64,000 bases of DNA from Quercus robur (taxonomy: Eukaryota; Streptophyta; Magnoliopsida; Fagales; Fagaceae). Shown piece after piece: positions 1-10,865 of this stretch. The notes beneath the pieces are model-generated. The model searched no databases. It had not been told where the DNA came from and worked only from the letters and a program-made list of their open reading frames with translations. The number at the start of each line of letters is the position of its first letter. Position 1 is the stretch's first letter. The position numbers and the translations under genes are program-made. The DNA is taken from assembly GCF_932294415.1 (NCBI RefSeq), contig NC_065536.1, positions 56,483,854 to 56,547,853 on the forward strand. Reading direction: 5' to 3'.

Positions 1-41
1 GAAATCAATCATTCAATTTTGTATACAACTTATTTTATTAT

Positions 42-221
42 GAGCAAGACTTAGATATTGTACTTAGGTGTTGTTCGTTAGGTTCCCCTCTTAAGATTCT
101 GCCATGTGGATTTTTTCTTATGGGATGGAACTTTATTTTTTAGTTAAGTATTCACATGTCAAAATCTTAAGAGAGGAACCTAAGGAATTGCACCTAAGGT
201 ATTGTATCTAAATTTTGTCCC
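42..221. mobile_element. 180-bp MITE with 8-bp target duplication (copy 1)
   Basis: The element is flanked by tttattat at 34-41 and 222-229. Its ends are long imperfect inverted repeats: gcaagacttagatattg at the left matches the reverse complement of the right end, and the repeat continues through the ttaggttcccctcttaagatt arm. Unit 3 at 794 and the unit at 10325 lack the insertion and act as empty sites. The 8-bp duplication suggests a hAT-type element; no coding capacity. Confidence 0.8.
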
Positions 222-438
222 TTTATTATAGTAGGGTTTTTATTATGTACTTCGAGAATATATTCTCTCTCTTTCGTGTAGGTTATGTCTCACTTACTAT
301 GGGATCTACAAGAAGAAAGTCAACCATTTCAGGCAGAGTACAACAATAATTTATATACATTAATTAGGAGGAGAATCAGGTAGTAGATAGAGGGTAGAAA
401 TCAATCATTCAATTTTGTATACAGTTTTTTTTTATTAT

Positions 439-618
439 GAGCAAGACTTAGATACAAACTTAGGTGTTATTCGTTAGGTTCCCCTCTTAAGATTTTGCCA
501 TGTGGATTTTTTTATCATGGGATGAAACTTTATTTTTTAGTTAAGTATCTACATGTCAGAATCTTAAGAGGGGAACCTAAGGAACTGCACTTAAGGTATT
601 GTACCTAAGTTTTGCCCT
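439..618. mobile_element. 180-bp MITE (copy 2)
   Basis: Same element as at 42-221, flanked by tttattat at 431-438 and 619-626. It was most likely copied together with the 396-bp unit rather than inserted independently, because its position in the unit is identical. Confidence 0.8.
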
Positions 619-1034
619 TTTATTATAGTAGGGTTGTTATAATATACTTCAAGAATATATTCTCTCTCTTTCATATAGGTCACATCTCACTTACTATGGG
701 ATCTACATGAAGAAAGTCAACCATTTCGGGCAGAGTACAACAATAATTTATATACATTAATTAGGAGGAGAATCAAGTAGTAGATAGAGGGTAGAAATCA
801 ATCATTCAATTTTGTATACGGCTTATTTCATTATAGTAGGGTTGTTATTATGTACTTCGATAATATATTCTCTCTTTTTCATATAGGTCACGTCTCACTT
901 ACTATGGGATCTACGTGATATGAGAAAGAAGAATATACTTATAGAATACACAATAATTTTCCATTATAGTATTAGCCCAATCTACATAACCACCCATGCC
1001 TTGTTGAAACGTGAAATCAATGTCATTGACCAAG

Positions 1035-1230
1035 TGTGCGTTTGGCTCCAAATTAAAAAGTCAGTTTATTTTACTATTCAGCTTATTTTTGCTACTATTC
1101 ATAGGCTCTATTACACTTTTAGTATTATTTATGGGTTTCATTGTATTATTTCAACTAATTTTTACTTTTATTTATAGTATTTTCAGCAAAAATTTTTAGT
1201 TTTAGCAAAATAAGCGAATTACAAACAGAT
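1035..1230. mobile_element. Small MITE-like insertion in segment A
   Basis: Segment B reads straight from gtcattgaccgag into ttagaagaagttgg, whereas segment A has about 200 extra bases here, flanked by ccaag at 1030-1034 and 1231-1235. The ends carry imperfect inverted similarity (gcttatttttgct near the left, agcaaaataagcg near the right). There is no coding capacity and the family is uncertain. Confidence 0.55.
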
Positions 1231-1860
1231 CCAAGTTAGAAGAAGTTGGATTTGGTTTTGGTTGGTAAAATTAGAGTAGAGACAAGGGTTCACTGTTCAC
1301 ATGAATCAGTGTGTTTTCTCAATTTGCTCTGTTGTCTTGATTTTGCCCAAGTCAATGTGATGGAGAGGAGTTGGTATAGACAACAGTCTTATCATAGGAA
1401 AATTATTGAACGCTCATTTTATAGAATTGGCTTTCAATCTTTTTGCTACACGTTTTTCTTACCCAAAGGAGAAAAAGACTCACCAGGCATGCGTGATCGG
1501 ACAATTGTTCCTTATTTTGTTTTTGTTTTTCTAATCTCTTATTTGTTTAATAATATATTGCTGGTTCACTTATGAAAAGAAATAATTCAAAACTTTAGCA
1601 AAGGTTCACTTAGCAAACTTTAGGTGCCAACTGCCAAGAGATTTTAGGTTTTAACTCATTTGGTTGACTTATTCCAAAATATTCCGAGTTTAAATCTTTC
1701 TATCTTCAACTATTAGTACATAAAAAAGATTAAATATTTAAATGTTTTAGATTTGTCAATAACAGCTTGTCTAACATTTTTTATTTATTTATAAAAAAGT
1801 TTTAAAATTTCCTTAATAAAATCATTGGCATTACGTTAACAATCAATAATTAGTATAAAA

Positions 1861-1895
<35 letters not shown>

Positions 1896-2435
1896 CTTCT
1901 CTTTTATAATTATTGAATTATCAATAAAAATAATTACCAAACAATTGCTGGGTAATTACAAATAACTGTCCCATCATCCGCATTTTTTTGGTAAGTACAT
2001 GCAATTCTTGATAACAGCCGATAACTACCGGCTACACATCATGTTCATGTCATTTATTAGACACATGTTTCTCAATAAAGATATGTTCACAGTCTATGCA
2101 CATGATCGGATCCACCATATGCCCTGCCCATCAACCCAACATTTTAAGCACACTTCTTGACTTGACGTGCCGTTGTGGTCCATGTGCTACAATTTGGAGG
2201 ACTTGACCGGTGCTCATGTCACCTCCGAGTCTAATCACACAACCTACCTAACACATACATGAAAATCACAACCCATATTAGGGGCGGAATTACATTAGTA
2301 TATATATTTGTTGAGTTTTTTTTTTTCAAAGGATTCATAAAATAATGAGGAATTCCCTCCCCCCTTCCCACCCCCAAAAAATCTATAGAATTAATGTATT
2401 TTTTCTCCATTTCATTTATTTCTCAGTATTGCACT

Positions 2436-3985
2436 TTTTTTTTTTTTTTTTTTTTTTTTTTATATATATAAAATCTTTAACGTAACTTTTTATTAAGGAT
2501 CTATTAAATTAACACTTAAAACATTAAATACATCTGGAGGAACAAATTTCATCCAAACATCAAAAGAAAAAGAAAGTCTAACTCCCTAACTAAGATATAT
2601 GCAACAACATTACCTTGCATGCTAATATGAGAGAATGACCAACTCCTAAGGGAGTTTACAAAGAACAAAGTGTCTTATACTAAATGACCAATAGATGACT
2701 TCAACCGATCACCATTCCAAAGGGAGTTTATGATTATTTTAGAATCGCCTTCAAAGATGGAGTTTTCAAAACTGAGCTCCTATACTAGTATAACAGCCGC
2801 CCTAGCTGTAAAAAGTTCCACCGTCTCAATCAAAGAAGGATTCAAATTTTTTTTTGGCTAGAGATGCCATAACCACACCTCTAGAATTTCAAATAATCAC
2901 TCTAATTCTTGCCTCACCTGAATCTTCAAATACCGCATTGTCAAAGTTTGTCTTATACATTCCAGGCGAAGGTGGTTTCCATTTGATGTTTTTCTGCTTA
3001 ACAACTCTGTCTAGTTGTGGGCCTTGTGGCTGTCCATTTTATATGTAGCCAGGTACTAATAGGCATCCCTTGCAACATTGCACAGTGGCAACACAGGTTC
3101 TTTGAACCTCACCTTATTTCTTTGGTACCAAATGTGTTGGGAATAATATACAAAGTAATAAAGGAAGAATAAGAATAATACAAAGACAAACAGAAAGAGA
3201 TAATATTTGCCCCCACCCTCTTGTTGCTAAAGGGTTATTGCAAACTTGTCCCTAGGATACAACCAAGTTGTTGAGTTCTACAAATAGCAATTTTGAAGAA
3301 TAACCACAGGATTTCTTGTGTTATTTTTCAAGTGAACATAAGCCTCTATTTATACTCATAGGGTTATATTTTATCAAAAGGCATGTATGGAGAGTCAAAA
3401 TGTTTCATAAAACCATTCACAAGGCTTGAAACCTCTTCAAACATTCTGAACAGTTACCAGAAAATTTTGTAGAAAATTTAGTTTTACAAGTTTTGATCGG
3501 TTGGGAGTTCCTTTCGATTGATCGAATGCTCTTTTCAATCGATCGAACAGGAATCAAATAGCTATTCAATTATCCAGAGACTCTAAGATTATTTTCTTCA
3601 TCATTTTGATTGATCGAGCAAAAGTTTCAACCGATCAAAAATCCTTTAGCTCGAATTTCATTTAGAAAATTCTAGAACTTGAATTTTCACTTTATGAAAT
3701 AATACTCTCTAAACTCAAACATTCTTATTACAATCTATCTATGTATATACCTATATATACAACAAAATGTACCAATAGGTAGTAGCAAATAACTCCATGA
3801 ACTGAGGCTTCACACGAATAAAATTAATTAATTCGTCAAAAGAAAATCCAAAAGTTTGAGTTCTGTCCACCCACCCGAAATGCAGGTTCCACACTACTTG
3901 AATAGTTTCACACTCCCACAGAGCATGAATGGATGATTCAGGAAGCTTATTGTAGAGTTTACATCTATCGATAATGCACTTAAAG
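2436..3985 (-). pseudogene. LINE 3' remnant (zf-RVT and RNase H) in segment A
   Basis: Read on the minus strand, 3985-3770 gives a broken zf-RVT-like region (CETIQVVWNLHFGWVDR is recognisable). Then 3129-2640 gives an RVT_3/RNase H-like stretch (KTNFDNAVFEDSGEARIRV, then EGDSKIIINSLW). The T24 run at 2437-2460 is the poly-A tail seen from the other strand. Several stops and frameshifts make it dead. A solo LTR (3135-3764) splits it. The equivalent remnant lies in segment B at 18256-20415, so the LINE inserted before the duplication. The 5' limit near 3985 is approximate. Confidence 0.7.
3135..3764 (-). mobile_element. Solo LTR, 630 bp
   Basis: The insertion begins tgttggg and ends caaca, and is flanked by the 5-bp duplication aaatg (3130-3134 and 3765-3769). 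Segment B (near 20200) is the empty site. On the minus strand a TATA box (TATAAATAG) is present near 3348-3356, which sets the orientation. No internal domain or second LTR is found, so this is a recombination relic, probably of a Copia-type element. Confidence 0.85.
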
Positions 3986-4109
3986 CTTAAAGTTTTGGTT
4001 CATAATTTGAGGACTTCATTGTTTCCTTTGGAAATTTTTTATTCACTTTGGTAGATAACTTAGTAATTTATAATTTTATATTACAAATAAAATTTTAAGA
4101 TATCACTAT

Positions 4110-4713
4110 TGTGGGGGTGACAAACCAGGGAGCCCATACCAATGTATGTGTTGGGCCAGGGGCCTAGCCCAAAGAAGAACTCCTTCTCGGCTAGGCAAGG
4201 CCGAGGACAAAGGGGACGGTTTGTCATTGAGAGTGACACTCCAGACCATTCTATGGAAGAGGATAAGTATTAAGAAAGAAAATGACAAAGGAAGGCTTGG
4301 AAATATCTAAGAGAAAGCTGCTACTATTGCATTAAGTGCTCTGCAACTAAACTGAATCTTGCTTTTCAGCCTTTACAACCACTCCCAACAACTTTGGGGA
4401 GGGGCTGATGGGACAAGTATCATCACTATCAACCTAAATCTACACGTGGACGGTGGAAATGGGAAGAAGATAGTATAAAATAGGGGGACGAACAATATAG
4501 ATGAAGAAGGAGTCTCCTCGGATTTTATCCGAGGATGTCTCTTCCTAGTAAATCTATGTCATCTTTCTTTCTTTATCATCCAGACCTGTTGGTCGATCGT
4601 CTGATTCGCTAAGGTCCAAGTTTCCAACTCATTCTTTACAAATTCATTGTATTGGCTCATTAGACCAAGACTCCATACAATTTGGGCTTGGGCTCCAAAA
4701 TTGTGACCCTACA
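4110..4713 (+). repeat. 5' LTR of the 4110-7571 element
   Basis: It begins tgtggggg and ends ctaca and matches 6967-7571 along its whole length. It contains the TATA box near 4473. A short inverted pair, ctcctcggat and atccgagga, follows it near 4513-4535 and could form a hairpin at the start of the transcript. Confidence 0.9.
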
Positions 4714-5087
4714 ATTGGTGCCATCTGTGGGAACCTGGTTCTAAGCAAGTTAAATACTCAACCTACCGAGGCAATACAGCGATATATCGACCATTGGTGG
4801 AGGAGACCATTTTTGTCTGTGGCGCATGCCATGCAAAAGATTGCTCTGTGCGAAACTATATTGGGGGCTTTTAATATCAAATATATATTTCGTGCCCCCG
4901 TCATGGGGTAGGTTCTCACAGACCAGATGGCCGATATTGCTGAACCTTCGCCAGTTGAAATGACAGAAGCACAGCACGTAGATGGAAAATTAGTTGGCAC
5001 GGTCTCACTGCATGGAATCCTTTGCCCAGAACAGCGCATGTTGATAGCACTACAAATCAAAAGATGATCCGAAGTAGGGCTAGCTAT

Positions 5088-5655
5088 GACATCCCTGTAA
5101 AGTGCTTAAACAGAACCCAAGGCATGCCTGAATCCTCGGACCAGATGCTTGGGGGAAATTAACACTATGAAATCTCTGTAAAGTTCTTAAACAGAACCCA
5201 AGGCATGCCTGAGTCCTCGGACTAGATGCTTGGGGGAAATTAACACTATGACATCTCTGTAAAGTGCTTAAACAGAACCCAAGGCATGCTCAAGTCCTCG
5301 GACTAGATGCTTGGGGGAAATTAACACTATGACATCTCTATAAAGTGCTTAAACAAAACCCAACGCATGCTTGAGTCTTCGGACCAGATGCTTAGGGGAA
5401 ATTAGCACTATGACATCTCTGTAAAGTGCTTAAACAAAACCCAACGCATGCTTGAGTCCTCGGACCAGATGCTTAGGGGAAATTAACACTATGACATCTC
5501 TGTAAAGTGCTTAAACAGAACCCAAGGCATGCCTGAGTCCTCGGACCAGATGCTTGGGGAAAATTAACACTATGACATTTCTGTAAAGTGCTTAAACAGA
5601 ACCCAAGGCATGCCTGAGTCCTTGGACCAGATGCTTGGGGGAAATTAACACTATA
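5088..5655. repeat. 81-bp tandem repeat array, 7 copies, inside the LTR element
   Basis: The unit holds tgacatctctgtaaagtgct, then aacccaaggcatgcctgagt, then cggaccagatgcttggggga. Copies start at about 5088, 5167, 5248, 5328, 5409, 5491 and 5571. Copies differ at a few positions each. The period is divisible by three, but no open frame of useful length runs through it. Confidence 0.9.
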
Positions 5656-6074
5656 ACATCATCATAAATGTTGAATAGAACCTTAGTACACGATGGTCCC
5701 CTCGGATCACTTACTTTAAATTCCACATTCTTTAATGGTTGCACTGTTCGCAGTATAGAGCACACGGTTATTTTCCTGATTAGTCCTACATAGTTAACTT
5801 ATTTAAAGTTAGCGGTCGAGTGCCACTGTCAGTTTTGATAAAGTCAGGGTGACAATTTGTCATTACCATCAACAACATCAATTCTAAGCCCTATTTGAAG
5901 GAAAAATACCAACACACACATTCATGAAACGATTATTGCAAAAAAGGAAAGACTCATAAAGTAAAAATGCAGTTCTCTTTTTATTAGATAAAGGGAAAGT
6001 ACATCATATACAAAATGGCTTAGGCAAGCTTGTTTCAAAAGCTAACTATAAAAAAGAAAAAAAAAGAAAAAAAA

Positions 6075-6290
6075 AAGAAAGCTCATAGGAATGGTAGGTC
6101 CACAATTTTGTTCTAGCAGCAACTGAGCCAGTATGGATGGTACCAGCGATGAGAAAGAAGAAGTAGCGGAGACGCTAGATCCACAATCTTGTTCTAACAG
6201 CAATCGACCCAGTATGGATGGTACCGGCAATAAGAAAGAAGAGGAAGCATGGATGGTACCGGCGATGAGAAAGAAGAAGAGGTGGGAACG
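6075..6290. repeat. Short imperfect direct repeats in the LTR element interior
   Basis: The phrase agtatggatggtaccagcga and close variants occur three times (near 6131, 6211 and 6250) between stretches rich in agaaagaaga. Short frames here on either strand look incidental. The rest of the interior, 5660-6966, shows nothing else recognisable. Confidence 0.6.
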
Positions 6291-6966
6291 CTTGATGGAC
6301 CCCTCTTCTTCTAGCTACAGGATGTTCTGTTATCAAGGCTGAGAAATGGGTGGGACTTAAACTTTGTCGCACCAAAAATCTGATGCGATCTACACCTGCT
6401 TCGAGTCTTGACTAAAGGAGGAGGGATTTCTTTCTTGCTTGGTTGAGAGGAAGGAACGTCTTTGGCCTTTGCTTCCTTTGCCTTAACTGTGTTATCCTGG
6501 ATCTTGGCGGTTTCCTTGCCCTCACCTTTATCCTTAGCCACCTCATTCCCTAGACTTTGGTCACCATCTTGGTGGGGTCCTTGGGAATGCCTAAAGGATT
6601 AAGATCTTGAGGTTCCTACAGAACTCAAGGATCTGTAAATGAGGAAGAATGATTCCCCCAAAGGTGTCTTATATAGAAGGCGAAATCTGGTGGAAATTAA
6701 TTTGCCCGAGTTTCAAAAAGAGAGTTACGAATGAAATAAATCCCACTCAATTTCCAAAGAAGTCTTTAACCATTGGATCTGCGTCACTTCGTAAAGACCT
6801 TAATGAAGGCGCGCTTTGTGTACCGAAACGTCAGGAACGTGACTTGGGTAAACTAAAAAATATCTTGCAGTCAGAAATGGTGTAAAATGGGCGTGAAGGG
6901 GCTTTTATCACATCGAGATCCTCCTTTCCTCCCAGGGAGAAGAAAAGAAGAATCCTAAGGGGCTAA

Positions 6967-7571
6967 TGTGGGGGTGACAAACCAGGGAACCTATACCAAT
7001 GTATGTGTTGGGTCAGAGGCCCAGCCCAAAGAAGAACTCCTCCTCGGCCAAGCAAGGTCAAGGACAAAGGGGATGGTCTGTCATTGAGAGTGACACTCTG
7101 GACTATTCCAGGGAAGAGGATAAGTATTAATAAAGAAAAGGACAAAGGAAGGCCTGGAAATATCTAAGAGAAAGCTGCTACTATTATATTAAGTGCTTTG
7201 CAACTAAATTGAACCCTACTTTTCAGCCTTTACAACCACTCCCAATGACTTTGGGGAGGGGCTGATGGGACAAGTATCATCACTATCAACCTAAATCTAC
7301 ACGTGGACGGTGGAAATGGGAAGAAGATTGTATAAAATAGGGGGACGAACAATATAGATGAAGAAGGAGTCTCCTCAGATAAAATCCGAGAACGTCTCTT
7401 CCTAGTAAATCTATGTCATCTTTCTTTCTTTATCATCCAGACCTGTTGGTCGATTGTCTGATTCGCTAAGGTCCAAGTTTCTAACCCATTATCTACAAAT
7501 TCATTGTATTGGGCTCATTAGACCAAGACTCCATTCAATTTGGGCTTGGGCTCCAAAATTGTGACCCTACA
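6967..7571 (+). repeat. 3' LTR of the 4110-7571 element
   Basis: Partner of the 5' LTR with the same termini. It differs mostly by C/T and G/A changes, as expected after cytosine methylation. Confidence 0.9.
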
Positions 7572-8399
7572 ACTATGAATATGATAATAGATGAATTTTA
7601 TTGTATGGAATATCCCCGTCAAGTTTTATTCTATACATTTTAAAGATACCAGGTTTTTTTTTTTTTTTTTGGGTATATATCTATTATCAAACTAAACATT
7701 TATATAATCACTAAAGTATAAAAGATGATAAGTCCTCTTCAACAGTATGTGTGTGTAATGTATCAATATTATAACAAGGACACTTAGAGCAAGCAAGTCA
7801 CATCCCAAAACACGATTATTCTGACATATCCAGCATGCCAAAACATTTATGTAACCCAACCCCTTACCCTATGCTTTCCCGTTGCTTAATAACTTTCCCA
7901 TAACAAGCCCATGCAACTGAATTAACTGAAAGATATTAGAATGCTCTTATTAATCATTTTAATTGTCATAATTTTAAAAAATCATGTATATTTATGAAAA
8001 AGATTAAATTGTAATTTGCACCCTTAAAGTTTATGATAAATTTGGTTTTGAGTCTTTACTCTTAAAGTTACATAAGTACCAACTAATTACACTCTTAAAG
8101 TTTGGAATAATTTTGATTTTATAATTAATTTGTTTTTTACAATAATAAATACCATAAAATTTCAACTTATAACATCCTTTCATAATAATTGTTTTTTATC
8201 ATCTGGCCAATATGCCAATTGATTTTTAGTAATTCCAACTTGAAATCTCAACGATTTTACCGAATAATTGTTTTTTATCATCTGACCAATATGTCAATTG
8301 ATTTTTAGTAATTCCAACTTGAAATCTCAATAATTTTACCGGTTTATTCCTTAAAAAGAAAAAAGAAAAATAAGAAGAAAACAATTTTACTAGTTGGAG

Positions 8400-8859
8400 T
8401 TAACTAAAACCCACTTTGTTATATTACTCTAGCTGTCTATCACACAGCAACACGTTTGCTGGGTAGTTGTTAGGCTCCTATGCTCCATATTCCCTGTCAA
8501 CTGCCTTGGAAAGTCGAGAGTGAAAGAAGAAAGGTGAAAAAGAACAGCAAAAAAATCTCTATGAATTATAGAATTAAAGCAGCCCACCACTAGATTAGAT
8601 TAGAGTTTTGGTCCCAACTCGCAATAATTACATATGACTGGGTTATTTATTTAAGATAAGAGCCAGAAGGTCCTAAAATAAAAAATTGTTTTCAACTCTC
8701 TCATAATGCTGCCATTTTTTTTCTTCTAGGCAGCGATGGGTTAGGTAATTGGTACACAGCCCAGTTGCTTATATTTATTCTGGTCTACCAAAGCTTTCCA
8801 ACAATCACACCCACTTCATAGTCCAGAAATACAGAGAGAGAGAAGAAATCAAGGAGAAA
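8400..8859 (+). promoter_or_regulatory. Duplicate upstream copy of the pantothenate kinase promoter
   Basis: The last 130 bp before the ATG match the promoter at 21690-21827 except for one base and one GA unit. A TATA-like ttatatttatt lies near 8769. The leader contains an agagagagag run. Since the core promoter and leader are preserved, this copy may still initiate transcription; that is inference. Confidence 0.6.
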
Positions 8860-8938
8860 ATGGATCTTAGTGAATTTCAAATTCCGGGGAATTCTGACCC
8901 AAATCAAAAAACCTCTCATTTATCTCTCGATATCGGAG
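8860..8938 (+). pseudogene. Orphan exon 1 of pantothenate kinase
   Basis: An ATG at 8860 opens a 79-nt exon encoding the kinase N-terminus up to the DIG of the first phosphate-binding motif, with an intact donor (gag|gtaata) at 8939. Against the functional exon at 21828-21906 there is one residue change (Ser for Gly at position 4) and one silent change. Similarity continues about 94 bp into intron 1 and then stops at 9032; no exon 2 follows. On its own it is a truncated copy. It could act as an alternative first exon if spliced over 13 kb to the acceptor before 22306, since the reading phase is the same. Confidence 0.85.
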
Positions 8939-9032
8939 GTAATATGGTTTTTTTTTTTGGCCCATGTATTTGATTTTCCTCAAATCAGTTATATATGTTA
9001 CATGCCACTTTGGACGTGTCCAAAAAAATTCA

Positions 9033-10317
9033 TATGATGCAAATCTAAGTTTTTTTATGAATGAATTTATAATTTACGTAATTATTCAACATATAAATCT
9101 ATTATCAATGTATTTTTTGCTTTAAATCTAAAAATATGTAGAATCTTACGATTCACGATTCGATCCTACGATCTACGATCTCACCTACCTTCAACAATCC
9201 TACATTGGATCCCGATTTTGACAACCTTGGTCTTAAAAATTGGCATGTAGTGAATTGAAGAAGATCCCCCAGACTAATTTGAATGAAAACTTTGTCCAAT
9301 CACTAGTGTCATTTTTGGATGGACAATGATTTTTTTTTTCCTTTGTTTTGAAAGGTGGATAGATAAGGATTAGCTCCTAACCAGTTTGAGAAATCTCCTC
9401 CTACCTACTATGTATGGGCTTGTTTAGTAAAGAAGTTTGACTAATATTATTTGTAATTTTTTAAAATGCGTGTAAGTGAAAATGTGTGGGAAAACGGGGC
9501 ATGGTAATTTATAAAATCATTTATGTATATTACATTTAAACAAATAAAATATTTATCTTTTCTTAAAAAATCAAATGACTAATTAAAAAAGTCATGCTAC
9601 AAAAACTACACATAAATGTTTCCTCTTGTCACCATTTAATAGGTTGGTCAAAACTCAAAAGTCCGCACCCGTTTCCCTTTGTTTGCCTCTCTCCCGAATC
9701 CATACACATATGAACGAATTCACGTTCCATTTTCTCATCATTAAACAAAGGCAAGGTCAAACGTCAAACTAGTTGGGCCAACGGTTTGCTTTCCATGAAG
9801 ATGAAAGAATAAGTGGACTATTTATTTTCATTATTATTAATATTTTTTTTTTAAGAATCATGAGTAAGTGGACTATAAGTCTATAATTAAGTCCATAATG
9901 ACATTGAAAGGAAACTGAGTACTTTGAAGTATTGGAAATTGGAATCCCTGACTTTGGTCATATTTCCAATTCCAATATCAACCCATTGATGATGTGATAG
10001 ACCCATGTCTAAAGTGGCGTTGTTGTGTTTCTCAAAAAAAAAGAAAAAAAAAAAAAAAGAAGTGGCGTTGTTGTTGATTCTCTTTTGGGTGCCATGTTTA
10101 CAGATAGTTTTGAATACTATGTTGTCACATAAATTAGAAGGAAATCAAAGCATAGTAACTTTAAAATTGGGTCTCACGCATTATTTATAGTTTAAAAATT
10201 ATTTTACTACAGTACTTTCAGTAATAGACGATATTCAAATAGATTCTAAAATAACAATTCGGTTGGACTTAAATCAAAGAAAAATGCTAAGCCAAACTAA
10301 GAGTTCTGGCACTAGTA
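9033..10317. other. Spacer between the two duplicated segments, no gene seen
   Basis: AT-rich sequence with no counterpart elsewhere in the window. It contains poly-T runs, an aagaaaaaaaa run near 10040 and a short run of near-repeats (acgattcacgattcgatcc) near 9150. I see no open frame, RNA gene or element terminus. Confidence 0.6.
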
Positions 10318-10865
10318 CACTACATTGAAGAAAGTCAACCATTTCAGGCATAATACAACAATAATTTATATACATTAATTAGGAGGAGAATCAGTAGTAG
10401 TTAACGGATAGAAATCCATCTTTCAATTTTGTATATAGCTTTTCGCTATTATTGCTATTATAGTAGGCTTGTTATTATGTACTTCGAGAATATTCTTTCT
10501 TCTATTCATACAGGTCACGTCCTGCTTACTATGGGACTTACATGATATGAGAAGAAAATGAACATACTTATATAGAATACACAATAATTTTCCATTATAG
10601 TATTAACCCACGCTACATAACCACCCATGCCTTGCCTGAAACGTGAAACCAATGCCATTGACCGAGTTGCCATGCCTTGCCTGAAATGTGAAACCAGTGT
10701 CATTGACCGAGTTAGAAGAAGTTGGATTTGGTTTTGGTTGGTAAAATAAGATTTGATGCAAGGGTTCACTGTTCACATGAATCAGCGTGTTTTCTTAATT
10801 TGCTCGGTTGTCTTGATTTTGCTCAAGTCAATGTGATGGAGGGGAGTTGGTATAGACAATAGTCT

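Larger units (their letters stand above)
1..930. repeat. Tandem repeat, about 396-bp unit, 2.3 copies
   Basis: The phrase gaaatcaatcattcaatttt recurs at 1, 397 and 794, so the period is 396-397 bp. Units 1 and 2 each contain a 180-bp MITE; unit 3 lacks it and runs on into unique sequence near 930. A related single unit without the MITE begins segment B near 10325. No gene is visible here. Confidence 0.9.
4110..7571 (+). mobile_element. Non-autonomous LTR retrotransposon with two LTRs
   Basis: Two LTRs (4110-4713 and 6967-7571) start tgtgggggtgacaaacc and end gaccctaca. The whole is flanked by the 5-bp duplication actat (4105-4109, 7572-7576), and segment B has the empty site near 20535. By eye the LTRs differ by about 42 substitutions and one indel in 604 bp, roughly 7 percent and mostly transitions. 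A TATA box (tataaaatag) lies near 4473 and 7331. Just inside the 5' LTR is a primer-site-like tggtgccatctgtggg. A purine tract (agaagaaaagaag) lies just before the 3' LTR. The 2.25-kb interior has no gag or pol reading frame, so it would depend on enzymes from another element. Confidence 0.92.
705..9032. repeat. Segment A of a tandem segmental duplication
   Basis: From about 705 this stretch aligns, block by block, with 10318-22017 (segment B). Shared blocks include 1236-1800, 1800-2300, a LINE remnant, 7572-8340, and the promoter plus exon 1 of the pantothenate kinase. Similarity stops sharply at 9032, about 94 bp into intron 1, matching 22017 in B. Insertions found only in A are at 1035-1230, 3135-3764 and 4110-7571. 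The parts outside the separately listed elements (1240-2435, 7577-8400) hold no recognisable gene. Confidence 0.9.

Noticed and set aside
1246-1575. 109-residue frame at the start of the window
   Set aside because: The homologous stretch in segment B is interrupted by a CACTA element and has stops; no domain is recognisable.
5040-5700. 81-bp repeats considered as a CRISPR-like array
   Set aside because: The units are contiguous and diverged along their whole length with no unique spacers, and the genome is a plant nuclear one.
6311-6541. Lys-rich 76-residue frame on the minus strand inside the LTR element
   Set aside because: Low-complexity composition, no start context, no family resemblance, and it opposes the transcription direction of the element.
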